Source of the DNA: Actinomycetota bacterium | Lineage (GTDB): Bacteria; Actinomycetota; Thermoleophilia; Gaiellales; Gaiellaceae | Assembly (NCBI GenBank): GCA_016870235.1 | Contig: VGCB01000004.1 | Coordinates: 1 to 19,288 of the forward strand | Reading direction: 5' to 3' | DNA length: 19,288 nucleotides | Shown: positions 1 to 7,123 of the stretch, in pieces | Layout: each line of letters opens with the position of its first letter | Numbering within the stretch: the stretch's first letter is position 1 | Notes under the pieces: model-generated | Databases searched by the model: none | Told to the model about the DNA's origin: nothing | Seen by the model: only the letters and a program-made list of their open reading frames with translations | Made by a program: the position numbers and the translations under genes

Positions 1-210
1 GGGCGGCTACTCCGATCGCGCCGGGAAGCGATGTCGTCCGGCCCGACGCGGAGGTGCCGTCCGGCAAGAATGGCCTTCTCTCGGAAGTGCCCGGAAGCGG
101 TTGGGGCAGGTTGGGGCCCGGCCTTCGGCGTTGTCGAGCGCTCGATCGGGAGGCGACAGCGGGCGTCCGTCATATCGATCCTCGAAGCGGCCCCGGCGAG
201 GCAGACTCGG
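1..210. other. Left edge, no confident gene
   Basis: No convincing gene is visible here. One plus-strand frame is open from the window edge to a TGA at 240-242, and its first ~40 codons have moderately GC-rich third positions. It could be the tail of a gene entering from the left and overlapping the end of the SDR gene, but I recognise no domain in it. The stretch also holds a perfect 12-bp palindrome (TCGAGCGCTCGA, 134-145) and two copies of GGTTGGGGC one base apart (99-107, 109-117). It is the 3' flank of the long minus-strand gene run, but I see no clear terminator with a loop and T-tract. Confidence 0.3.
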
Positions 211-981
211 TCAGGCGAGCATGCCGCCGTCGACCGGGATGACCGCCCCCGTCACGAACGACGCGTCAGGCCCGACGAGGAACGAGACCACGGAGGCCAC
301 CTCGGCAGGCGAGGCGACGCGCCCGAGGGGCACGGAGGCGACGAGCGACTGCAGCCGCGCGGGCCGGTGCTCGTCTCCGTCGCGCGTCAACGACGCGCTC
401 AGCATCGGCGTGTCGACCGGGCCCGGACAGATGCAGTTGACCCGCACGCCGGCGGGGCCCGAACGGCGAGCGAGCGAGCGGGCGAGCTGCACGACTCCGC
501 CCTTCGACGCTGCGTACGCGGGACTGTACGGCGACCCCACGAGCCCGGAGACTGACGCGACGAAGACGAGCGCACCTCCGTGGGAGCGCTCCAGGAGCGG
601 GAGGCCGCCGGAGGCGACCGCAAAGGCGCCTCGGAGGTTCACGTCCATCACCTCCTGCCACCCCGGCTGCGCCGGGTCGACCGACGTATCCCCGACCACG
701 CCTGCGCAGTGGACGACAGCGCGGACCGATCCCGGCAGGCCCTCGAGCACGCCGAAGAGGTGGGACACGGCGTCGAGGTCGGTGAGGTCGCAGGCGATCG
801 CGTCGGCCCCGTCTCCGTTCCCCCGGATTCCTGCTGCGGCCTGCTCGAGCCCCGGCGCGTCGACGTCGACGAGGACGACGTGGAAGCCGTCGGCGCCGAG
901 GCGGGCCGCAGTCGCCCGCCCGATGCCCGACGCCGCCCCGGTGACGACCGCGAGGCGACCGCCCTCGGCGGACGACGTCAC
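211..981 (-). CDS. SDR family NAD(P)-dependent oxidoreductase
   Basis: A classical short-chain dehydrogenase/reductase of about 256 residues, expected to interconvert an alcohol and a ketone with NAD(P)(H) in the cytosol. The Rossmann glycine motif TGAASGIG lies near residues 14-21. CAG is at the NNAG position (about 92-94), followed by the DVNLRGAF helix. The catalytic triad is intact: Ser143 (VFVASVSG), Tyr156 and Lys160 in YAASK. The end, FVTGAVIPVDGGM, is typical of the family. I chose the GTG at 981 because GGAGG sits 6 nt upstream (988-992); a GTG at 1005 in the same frame would add 8 residues but has a poorer binding site. It is the last gene of the long minus-strand run, directly after the PPOX-family gene. 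In this context it probably oxidises a hydroxyl group made by a P450 or monooxygenase of the cluster (inference). The substrate is unknown. Confidence 0.9.
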   Translation of the reverse strand: MTSSAEGGRLAVVTGAASGIGRATAARLGADGFHVVLVDVDAPGLEQAAAGIRGNGDGADAIACDLTDLDAVSHLFGVLEGLPGSVRAVVHCAGVVGDTSVDPAQPGWQEVMDVNLRGAFAVASGGLPLLERSHGGALVFVASVSGLVGSPYSPAYAASKGGVVQLARSLARRSGPAGVRVNCICPGPVDTPMLSASLTRDGDEHRPARLQSLVASVPLGRVASPAEVASVVSFLVGPDASFVTGAVIPVDGGMLA

Positions 982-1014
982 CGCCGCCCTCCGACCGACG
1001 ACCACACGGCGCCG

Positions 1015-1557
1015 TCAGTCCTCGTCCGACCGACCGCGGCGCATCCGGGCATAGCGATCGGAGACCTCGCCGCCACCGCCGGCGGCATAGTCGCCCTTGC
1101 CGGCGTCCTCGGTGACGATCGTGTGCGGCGTGAACTTGAACATCGTGCGCCCGACCTGCGTGTACGCCCGCCAGAACGCATCCTGGTCGAGCTCGTCCTC
1201 GTTCATCACCGGCGAGTCGTCCGCCATGTACCGCTGCTGGATCGAACGGGTTCGCGCCCAGCCGGAATCCTCGATCACCTCGGCGACGCCCTGCATCGAC
1301 ACGAAGCGCGGCGGGTAGCCGATGTTCGTGATCGCGAAGCACGCCCGCGGGTCGCGCTTCAGACGCTCGACCAGCAGGCGCGTCGACCGGACGGAGAAGA
1401 ATGCCGCCTCACCGTCCCATTCGTAGCCGACGTACACGATCACGGGCGATCCGTCGCGGCGAAGGCTCGCGACGCTCGCGAACCAGCGCTCGTTCATGAA
1501 CGCGTCGAGCTCCGCCGGTGTCATCGCGAACGGGTTGGGTGTCTCGGTCCATCTCAT
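1015..1557 (-). CDS. PPOX-family (split-barrel) flavin/F420-binding protein
   Basis: A 180-residue protein of the pyridoxamine 5'-phosphate oxidase-like split-barrel fold. The N-terminal half shows the usual pattern: a short helix (MTPAELDAFM), a first strand (WFASVASLRRDGSPVI), a second strand pair (YVGYEWDGEAAFFSV), then a basic phosphate-contacting stretch (RSTRLLVERLKRDPRACFAI) and the MQGVAEVIED strand near 88-97. Members bind FMN, F420 or haem-related ligands and act as small oxidoreductases or binding proteins; the sequence alone does not say which. The tail (about 150-180) is glycine- and charge-rich and probably disordered. ATG start with AAAGG about 8 nt upstream. It lies 48 bp downstream of an LLM monooxygenase gene and just before the terminal SDR gene, so a role in flavin or F420 redox chemistry beside the LLM enzymes is plausible (inference). 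Confidence 0.8.
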   Translation of the reverse strand: MRWTETPNPFAMTPAELDAFMNERWFASVASLRRDGSPVIVYVGYEWDGEAAFFSVRSTRLLVERLKRDPRACFAITNIGYPPRFVSMQGVAEVIEDSGWARTRSIQQRYMADDSPVMNEDELDQDAFWRAYTQVGRTMFKFTPHTIVTEDAGKGDYAAGGGGEVSDRYARMRRGRSDED

Positions 1558-1605
1558 GGGTCGGCCTTTCTGCTCCGTGTGGGCAACGGCAACGTCGAGA
1601 GCGTC

Positions 1606-2637
1606 TCAGCCTCGCTCGGCGCGGTAGCGCGCGATCACCTCGTTGCCGAACCGTTCGATGCAGCGCATCTCCTTGTCGTGGTCGGGGCCGGCGGCGACGC
1701 GGAAGCTCATGATCAGGTAGTCGTTGGCGACTTCGTCCTCGAAGCGCTTGATCGTCTCGAGGCATTGGTCGGGGCTGCCGACGACGAGGCGGTCGATGTG
1801 GTGGTTGGCGAACTGGAAGTCGTCTTCCTTCTCGATGCCTTGGAGGAAGGGCTCGCGGTCGGCGACCCAGCGGGGGATCTGCGAGAAGTAGAACCAGTGC
1901 TCGGCGCGGATCGCGGGCCACCAGTCGCGCTCGACCTCGGCCATGTCGTCACCGACCCAACCGTCGCGCAGCAGGCAGAGCGAGAGATCGGACGACGTCC
2001 CGTGCGCCTCGCCCTCCGCCCGGTAGGCCCCGACCCACTCCCGGATCACGTCGAGGTTGTGAAGCGGATCGCTGCACCACGGGGCGCCGAAGCGGGCCGC
2101 ACGACGGACGCCGGGGAACGACATCGCGCCCATCCAGAGGCGGGGGTTGCGCGGGAGCGGTCGAATCTTGCCCTTGACCTTGAAGAACTCGCTCTCGACC
2201 TCGACCTCCTCGCCCGCCCACAGCCGGCGGACGACGGAGATCTTCTGCTCGAAGAGCGCCACCTGATCCTTGACGTCGAGACCGAAGAGCCCGAACTCCG
2301 GCGGGAAGCTGCCGATCCCGCAGCCGAGGATCATCCGTCCGCCCGAGATCACGTCGATCATTGCTGCGTGCTCGGCGACCTGCACGGGATGGTGGAACGG
2401 CATCAGGAACACCGTCGTGCCGAGGTCGACCTTCTTCGTGACGGCCGCGAGCGCGGCGAGGCCGATCAGCGGCGCCGGCGTGTAGCCGTCGTCCATCATG
2501 TGGTGCTCGGGCAGGAAGAGCCCGTCGAACCCGACCTCCTCGGCCAGCTGGCCGGCCTCGAGGATGTCGTTCCACCGCTCCGTCAGGTTCGCCGCCTGCG
2601 GCGGGTCCTGCGGGCGGAAGAGGATCCCGAACTTCAT
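1606..2637 (-). CDS. LLM class flavin-dependent oxidoreductase (LuxA-like)
   Basis: A 343-residue bacterial luciferase-like TIM-barrel monooxygenase that uses FMNH2 or F420H2. It starts with the typical first strand MKFGILF. LPEHH lies at about 42-46, followed by a DLGTTVFLMPFHHPVQVAEH strand-helix, an ISGGRMILGCGIG loop (about 98-110), and the late VGSPDQCLETIKRFEDE helix that these enzymes use near the cofactor. Its C-terminal part closely resembles that of the protein encoded at 11200-12273 (VGSPD-C-E, then DY-IM-FR, GPD, ERFG), so the two are paralogues. ATG with an excellent AGGAGG 6 nt upstream. It sits 27 bp after the FMN reductase gene, which could supply its reduced flavin. Family assignment is secure; cofactor choice and substrate are not determinable here. 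Confidence 0.9.
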   Translation of the reverse strand: MKFGILFRPQDPPQAANLTERWNDILEAGQLAEEVGFDGLFLPEHHMMDDGYTPAPLIGLAALAAVTKKVDLGTTVFLMPFHHPVQVAEHAAMIDVISGGRMILGCGIGSFPPEFGLFGLDVKDQVALFEQKISVVRRLWAGEEVEVESEFFKVKGKIRPLPRNPRLWMGAMSFPGVRRAARFGAPWCSDPLHNLDVIREWVGAYRAEGEAHGTSSDLSLCLLRDGWVGDDMAEVERDWWPAIRAEHWFYFSQIPRWVADREPFLQGIEKEDDFQFANHHIDRLVVGSPDQCLETIKRFEDEVANDYLIMSFRVAAGPDHDKEMRCIERFGNEVIARYRAERG

Positions 2638-2664
2638 CGTGTTCCTCCTGGTGGGCTGGGCGGG

Positions 2665-3219
2665 TCATGCCTGCGGCACGACCCGCGTCAGATGGGAGCT
2701 TCGAGAGACGGCCGCGGCGAGCTCGACGAGCGACCCGCCGAGGGTCTCGGCCGCGGCGTCGTACGGGCTGCGGAGATCGTCGCCGTCGAACCCGTCCCGG
2801 GGGACGTACAGGCCGGGAGGGACGACGATGGCCGCGAAGAACACGGCGAGCACGCTGCGGAGCTCGTGCAGGCCGAGGAAGTGGTGGAGGCTCGCACCCG
2901 TCGCGACGATCCCTGTCGCGCGGGCGCGGAGCGAGCTCTCGCCCGTCTCCTGCTCCCGCGGGATCGCGTCGAGGAGCGCCTTCACCGGCGCCGCGTACGT
3001 CGCCCGGTAGATCGGCGTGCCGAGGACGACGGCGCCCGACGGCCCGAGGGAGCCGAGCGCCTGCACCGCCGCGTCGACGCCGCCCGGTGACGCGAGCTCG
3101 ACCGTCTCGACCGACGCGCCGCCGGCACGACAGGCATCGAGCACCCCTGCGAGCACGCGAGCCGTCCTCCCGCCGCCCGAAGGTGAGCCGTCGATCGCGA
3201 GGACGCGGCAGTCGCTCAT
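2665..3219 (-). CDS. NAD(P)H-dependent FMN reductase (flavodoxin-like)
   Basis: A 184-residue flavodoxin-fold reductase that would reduce free FMN with NAD(P)H and pass FMNH2 to a partner monooxygenase. The FMN phosphate loop GSPSGGGRT is at 11-19. GTPIYRATYAAPVKALLD (67-84) is the hallmark second flavin-contact segment of this family (compare MsuE/SsuE/EmoB type reductases). ATGASLHHFLGLHELRSVL (106-124) is the third. Its ATG overlaps the TGA of the preceding LLM gene (ATGA, 3216-3219), which implies translational coupling and points to that LLM enzyme (3216-4346) as its partner. The closest functional analogy is the reductase half of two-component systems for sulfonates, aminopolycarboxylates or camphor ketones. 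The family is clear; the specific partner and preference for NADH or NADPH are inferred or unknown. Confidence 0.88.
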   Translation of the reverse strand: MSDCRVLAIDGSPSGGGRTARVLAGVLDACRAGGASVETVELASPGGVDAAVQALGSLGPSGAVVLGTPIYRATYAAPVKALLDAIPREQETGESSLRARATGIVATGASLHHFLGLHELRSVLAVFFAAIVVPPGLYVPRDGFDGDDLRSPYDAAAETLGGSLVELAAAVSRSSHLTRVVPQA

Positions 3220-4346
3220 CCGGCTCGGAGACCGGCCTGCACTGCGAGGGGAAGGATCTCGGCCTTGAACTGCTGCAGGCCCTCAGCGTAGTTCGGCCAG
3301 TTGAGCGTGATCCCGTCGAAGCCGACGTCCGACAGCTCTTTCATGCCCTCGACGACCTGCTCGGGCGTGCCGTGGAGCGGCCAGGCGGAGAACCCGGCGA
3401 TGATCGCGGAGATCATCCCGTCCCACGCCTCCTTCGGCAGGCTCTCGGAATTGATGCCGAGCTCGTTCGCCATGTTCGTCGCAGCCTGCCAGTCGCCCTT
3501 CTGGTTCACGTAGTAGTCGACGTACTTCTTCGCCTCGGCCTCGGTGTCGCGGCAGACGATCGAGCCCATCCCGAAGACCATGACCTCACGGCCGAACTCG
3601 CGACGCGCGTAGTCCTTGACGTCCTTGATCATCGCCTTCGCCATCTCGAGGTCGGCGAACACCGCGAAGTTCACGTCGCAGTGCTTGGCCGCGAAGGCAC
3701 GCCCGGCCGGGCTCGAGCCGGCGCTCATCAGGATCGGGAAGGGCTTCTGCACCGGCTTCGGGTCCGAGTCGGCGTCGTACACCTGGAAGTACGTCCCCTC
3801 GTACGTGAACGGCTCGTTCTCGGTCCAGAGCCGGCGCGCGATCGTCAGCCACTCGTCGGCGTACGCGTAGCGGTCGTCGTGCGAGAGCATCTGCTTCGTG
3901 CCGAAGAGCCGGAACTCGGTTCCGAGCCATCCTGCAACGAGGTTCGCGGCCGCGCGGCCGTTCGAGATGTGGTCGATCGTCGCGAGCTGCTTCGCGAACA
4001 TGACCGGATGCACCGACGGCATCAGGACGGTCGTGAAGATCTGCGTGTGCGCAGTCTCCGCGGCGAGCCCTGCTGCCCACGTCGTCGTCTCGAAGCTCCG
4101 CTGCCCCGGGTTGGTCGCGCCCTGGAGCCCCTTCCAGCGGACGTACGGGACGATCCCCTCGATGCCCGCCTCCTCGATGAGTCGCGCGAGGGTCTTGCTC
4201 TCGTCCCACTCGGCCTTGAGCGTGCCCTCGGCGGAGGTCATCGTGCAGCCGCCCTGAGCCGACATGCCGAACACCATGAGCTTCAGCTTGTTCTCGCTCA
4301 GGAGGGGCGCGTCTCCCTGGCGGCGTTCCGCGGCGACCTTGCTCAC
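3216..4346 (-). CDS. LLM class FMN-dependent monooxygenase (SsuD/RutA/SfnG-like)
   Basis: A 376-residue luciferase-family monooxygenase of the SsuD/RutA/SfnG/NtaA branch, predicted to use FMNH2 and O2. Family features are FTTVLMPSVHPVMFAKQLATID (about 104-125), NLVAGWLGTEFRLFG (135-149), HDDRYAYADEW (156-166) and the phosphate-binding SAGSSPAGRAFAA (208-220). It ends with the HGTPEQVVEGMKEL helix and an FDGITLNW strand. It aligns along its length with the protein at 14882-15994 (HD-RY-Y--EWLTI, RLWTE-EPF, SAGSSP-GR-FAA), so these two form a second paralogue pair. GTG start with AAAGGAG 8 nt upstream. Its stop overlaps the start of the FMN reductase gene, which makes a two-component monooxygenase likely. 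Possible chemistry includes desulfonation, C-N cleavage, or Baeyer-Villiger-type oxidation; the sequence does not decide. Confidence 0.9.
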   Translation of the reverse strand: MSKVAAERRQGDAPLLSENKLKLMVFGMSAQGGCTMTSAEGTLKAEWDESKTLARLIEEAGIEGIVPYVRWKGLQGATNPGQRSFETTTWAAGLAAETAHTQIFTTVLMPSVHPVMFAKQLATIDHISNGRAAANLVAGWLGTEFRLFGTKQMLSHDDRYAYADEWLTIARRLWTENEPFTYEGTYFQVYDADSDPKPVQKPFPILMSAGSSPAGRAFAAKHCDVNFAVFADLEMAKAMIKDVKDYARREFGREVMVFGMGSIVCRDTEAEAKKYVDYYVNQKGDWQAATNMANELGINSESLPKEAWDGMISAIIAGFSAWPLHGTPEQVVEGMKELSDVGFDGITLNWPNYAEGLQQFKAEILPLAVQAGLRAG

Positions 4347-4443
4347 TGGACGAACTCCTTTCTGTCATCACGGGGTGCTCTCGGTGCTGTGTCTCGTCGA
4401 TCGGCTCGGCTGAAGGGCTCCCGCGCGCTGACGCCCGACCGGC

Positions 4444-4472
4444 GCCCGCCCGCGGTCGAGAGGGCGGCGGGC
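4444..4472 (-). terminator. Weak GC-rich hairpin after the VOC gene
   Basis: Arms GCCCGCC (4444-4450) and GGCGGGC (4466-4472) can pair across a 15-nt loop, just downstream of the VOC gene stop on the minus strand. There is no T-tract, and such pairings arise easily in GC-rich DNA. The 147-bp gap it sits in is the largest within the gene run, so a partial terminator or an internal transcription boundary is possible but unproven. Confidence 0.25.
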
Positions 4473-4493
4473 CGAGCGGACCCGGGGCATCCC

Positions 4494-5003
4494 TCATGCA
4501 CGCGACGGCCCTCCGGGCGGGGTCGCCTCGGGCACGCTCTTCAGCACCTCGCGGATCGTCCCGTCGGTATCGGCCTCGAGCAGCTCGATCAGGTGGCCGT
4601 CGGGGTCTTCGCAGTACACGAACCGCGGAGCGTCGTCGCGATTCCCCATATGCCGCAGCTCGGTGCGCGCGCGGCCGCCGTGCTCGAGCACGCGTGCAAG
4701 CGTCTCGGCTGCGTCGTCGACGGTGACGCCGATGTGCATGATCGCGTCCACCGTCTGCTGCGCCGGCGGCACGTCGTTCCGGGGGTTGAGGAACTCGAAG
4801 AGCTCGATGCAGCCGCCGCGCGCGAACCGCACGTAGCAGATGCGCATCACGGCGCCAGGGCCGAAGGTCGCGTCGAAGTAGCCGCCGCTTCGCTCGGCCG
4901 GCAGCGTCGCGAGCGTCCCGCCGAGCGCCTCCGTCCAGAAGCGAACGGCGCGATCGAGGTCGGCGACCCGGAAGGCGACGTGGTGGTCGACAGCTGCTCT
5001 CAA
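4494..5003 (-). CDS. VOC (glyoxalase/bleomycin-resistance fold) family protein
   Basis: A 169-residue vicinal-oxygen-chelate protein with two beta-alpha-beta-beta-beta halves. The first is HHVAFRVADLDRAVRFWTEALG (about 7-28) through CIELFEFLNP (65-74). The second is IMHIGVTVDDAAETLARVLEHGG (88-110) through FVYCEDPDGHLIELLE (128-143). Candidate metal ligands are His7/His8, Glu67 or Glu70, His90 and Glu140, in the usual order. Layout and length resemble methylmalonyl-CoA epimerase-like and lyase members. Ring-cleaving dioxygenases of this superfamily are usually longer. The start is TTG, chosen because GGAGGAGG (5010-5017) lies 6 nt upstream and no better start exists. It follows the P450 gene by 33 bp. 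The actual reaction (isomerase, lyase or epimerase on a pathway intermediate) is unknown. Confidence 0.85.
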   Translation of the reverse strand: MRAAVDHHVAFRVADLDRAVRFWTEALGGTLATLPAERSGGYFDATFGPGAVMRICYVRFARGGCIELFEFLNPRNDVPPAQQTVDAIMHIGVTVDDAAETLARVLEHGGRARTELRHMGNRDDAPRFVYCEDPDGHLIELLEADTDGTIREVLKSVPEATPPGGPSRA

Positions 5004-5009
5004 TCCTGA

Positions 5010-5017
5010 CCTCCTCC
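5010..5017 (-). promoter_or_regulatory. Ribosome binding site deciding a TTG start
   Basis: On the minus strand this reads GGAGGAGG, 6 nt before the TTG at 5003-5001. No ATG or GTG is suitably placed, so this strong site is the reason for accepting a TTG start for the VOC protein. Confidence 0.7.
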
Positions 5018-5036
5018 GGTCTTCACGGTGGTCACG

Positions 5037-6281
5037 TCACGCCTTCTCGAACTCGATGTGGAGGGCCTTGGGGCCGCGGTGGTTCACGGTCGTGACGTGC
5101 GCGTAGTCGTTGCGGTCGGAGAGCCGGATGCGCTTCAGCCGCTTCAGGAGCTGCTCGAAGGCGATCTCGCCCTCGAGCCGCGCGAGCGGGGCGCCGACGC
5201 ACAGCCGCGGCCCGTCGCCGAAGCCGAGCTGGTCCCGCGCGACCCACGGCCGCTCGACCCAGAAGCGCTCGGGATCGTCGAACTTGCGTTCGTCGCGGTT
5301 CGCCGCCCCGTACATGAGGAGCACCACCGATCCCTCCGGGATCACGACTCCCTCGATCTCGACGTCGGTGAGCGTCACCCGCTGGAGCCACTGGACGGGG
5401 CTCTCGAGCCGCAGCGACTCCTCGATCGCGAAGCGGATCAGCGTCGGGTCCTCGCGCACCCGCTGCATCTCGCTCGAGTTGCGGAGAAGGAGCTCGAGCG
5501 TGCTCGCGAGCATGTAGACCGTGTTGTGGTACGCGGCCGAGTACAGGTTCGTGACCTCACCGACGAGGTATCTGAGGTCGAGCTGGCCGTCGCGCTCGAC
5601 CTTCATCTTGACGAGGTCGCTGAGGAAGTCCGGGCGGGGGTTCGCCTGGCGGTCGAGGATGGTCTCGCGGAAGTACGCCCGCGCGTTCGTCAGGCCCTCG
5701 ACCTGCGCACGCTTCTGCTCCTCCGTCGCGTGGCGGAAGCCCTGCCCCTGCGACGAGAGCATCCAGCCCCGGATCATCGCCTCGTCCTCCTTCGGGACGT
5801 CGAAGATCCGGAGCATCACGAGCGGTGGGAGCTCGTCGGCGAAGGCGGCCTTGAAGTCGACCTCGCCGAGGTCGACGAATGCGTCGATCAGCTGGTCGGA
5901 GACCTCTCGGATCATCGGCTCGAAGGACTTGAGCCGGTCCCGGGTGACGAGCTGCTGCATCAGCTGGCGCTTCAGCCGGTGCTCCGGCGGGTCCGTGAAC
6001 GGCAGCGGCCACGGTGACAGCTTCTCCTCGCCCGTGTCCTCGTCGGACGCGAACGCCTTCCCCCAGTCGGGGTTCACCTTCCCCAGGAAGCAGGAGAAGA
6101 GATCGAGGTGCCGCGAGACGCAGGCGATGTCCTGCCAGCGCGTGAGGACGTAGTCGCCGTTCGGAAGGCGGTGCACCGGCGCCTCCTCGCGCAGCTGCGC
6201 GTAGAAGGCGTAGGGGCACTCCACGAGCTCCGGCGTCGGGTACTCGGTGGTCGCAAGATCGAGGCGCGCGTCGTCGGTCAT
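5037..6281 (-). CDS. Cytochrome P450 (class I bacterial type)
   Basis: A soluble 414-residue cytochrome P450, predicted to hydroxylate a hydrophobic substrate with electrons from a ferredoxin system not encoded here. The haem loop FGDGPRLCVG is at 354-363 with the thiolate ligand Cys361. The K-helix ExxR is Glu288-Arg291. The C-helix contact PPEHRLKR is at 98-105. The I-helix is unusual: where most P450s have (A/G)Gx(D/E)T this one reads AYHNT (250-254), so Thr254 is kept but the acidic residue is Asn253 and the glycine is Tyr. That should alter proton delivery or active-site shape. ATG start 3 nt after the crotonase-family stop; an AAGGG lies about 10 nt upstream. Full length for the family and surely cytosolic. 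Within the operon it probably performs an early hydroxylation (inference). Confidence 0.93.
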   Translation of the reverse strand: MTDDARLDLATTEYPTPELVECPYAFYAQLREEAPVHRLPNGDYVLTRWQDIACVSRHLDLFSCFLGKVNPDWGKAFASDEDTGEEKLSPWPLPFTDPPEHRLKRQLMQQLVTRDRLKSFEPMIREVSDQLIDAFVDLGEVDFKAAFADELPPLVMLRIFDVPKEDEAMIRGWMLSSQGQGFRHATEEQKRAQVEGLTNARAYFRETILDRQANPRPDFLSDLVKMKVERDGQLDLRYLVGEVTNLYSAAYHNTVYMLASTLELLLRNSSEMQRVREDPTLIRFAIEESLRLESPVQWLQRVTLTDVEIEGVVIPEGSVVLLMYGAANRDERKFDDPERFWVERPWVARDQLGFGDGPRLCVGAPLARLEGEIAFEQLLKRLKRIRLSDRNDYAHVTTVNHRGPKALHIEFEKA

Positions 6282-6284
6282 CCG

Positions 6285-7121
6285 TCAGCGTCCCTTCCAG
6301 TCGCGGGTGAACTTCCGCGTTCGGAAGAAGCCCTCGACTGCGTTGTTGAAGTCGTCGCTCATGATCGTCAGGAGCTCGGCCGCGAGGCCCATGTTGAGCG
6401 TCTGCTCCGCGCGTGCGCGGAGCTCGGCGTTGGCGAACATCTTCCCCATCCGCACCGCCAGCGGCGCCATCGCGAAGACGCGGGCGAGCTGCGCGAAGGC
6501 CTCCTCCTCGAGCTGCTCGCGCGGCGCCACGCGGTTGACGAGGCCCCAGTGCTCCGCCTCCGCGGCCGTGAGCGTCCGGCCGCCGTAGAGCACGTCCTTG
6601 GCGATCGCGGGCGGGAGCGCCGCCTGTGCGATGACGACGTACCCGTCGCCAGGGGCGGCGCCGAACGCGGCATGGGAGTCGTAGAACGTCGCGTTCTCGG
6701 AGGCGATCACGAAGTCGCAGTGCAGCGCGAGGCTGACGGCGAAGCCGATCGCGGGCCCGTTGACGACGGCGATCGTCGGCTGCGGGATCTCGAGCAGGCG
6801 GGTGATGATGCGGACGGCCGTGTACTGGAGCAGGGCGAGCTGCCCCGCGTGCCGCGGCTTCATGCCCTCGTCGACGTCGCCGCCGCTCGAGAAGACGTCG
6901 CCCGTCCCCGCGATCATGAACGCACGCACCGACTGGTCTTCGGCGATCTCGGCGAAGAGGAGCGGCATCGAGTCGTGCAGCCTGATCGGGATCGCGTTCC
7001 AGCGATCGGATCGGGTCAGCTGCAGGCGCAGCACGCCGGGGCGGGGCTCGTCGAACGCGATCCCCTCCTCGAGGTAGCGCTCGTAGCGCGTGAAGTCGAT
7101 CTGCCCGCCGCCCTCGCTCAT
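6285..7121 (-). CDS. Enoyl-CoA hydratase/isomerase (crotonase-fold) family protein
   Basis: A 278-residue crotonase-superfamily protein acting on an acyl-CoA thioester. The first oxyanion-hole segment is FSSGGDV (77-83) and the second NGPAIGFAVSLAL (121-133), followed by FGAAPGDG (153-160), which replaces the common LG-IPG-GG. The two glutamates that catalyse hydration in classical enoyl-CoA hydratases appear replaced: Ser130 stands at the first position and His150 at the second. So the fold and oxyanion hole are retained, but simple syn-hydration is doubtful. Isomerase, hydrolase, decarboxylase or retro-Claisen C-C cleavage are alternatives. The true start is the ATG at 7121, which begins MSEGGGQIDF; the open frame extends upstream into the dehydrogenase gene but is not coding there. 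Only 2 nt separate it from the acyl-CoA dehydrogenase stop and 3 nt from the P450 start, so all three are surely co-transcribed. Confidence 0.9.
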   Translation of the reverse strand: MSEGGGQIDFTRYERYLEEGIAFDEPRPGVLRLQLTRSDRWNAIPIRLHDSMPLLFAEIAEDQSVRAFMIAGTGDVFSSGGDVDEGMKPRHAGQLALLQYTAVRIITRLLEIPQPTIAVVNGPAIGFAVSLALHCDFVIASENATFYDSHAAFGAAPGDGYVVIAQAALPPAIAKDVLYGGRTLTAAEAEHWGLVNRVAPREQLEEEAFAQLARVFAMAPLAVRMGKMFANAELRARAEQTLNMGLAAELLTIMSDDFNNAVEGFFRTRKFTRDWKGR

Positions 7122-7123
7122 CG

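Noticed and set aside
134..145. 12-bp palindrome TCGAGCGCTCGA as a terminator
   Set aside because: There is no loop and no T-tract; such self-complementary GC-rich words are common by chance.
580..3090. An 836-codon plus-strand open frame opposite the PPOX, LLM and reductase genes
   Set aside because: It has no recognisable domain, is rich in Arg/Asp/Glu/Val in the manner of antisense GC-rich frames, and lies opposite three clear genes.
2667..5009. A 780-codon plus-strand open frame
   Set aside because: Arg/Pro/Ser-rich shadow of the minus-strand FMN reductase, LLM and VOC genes.
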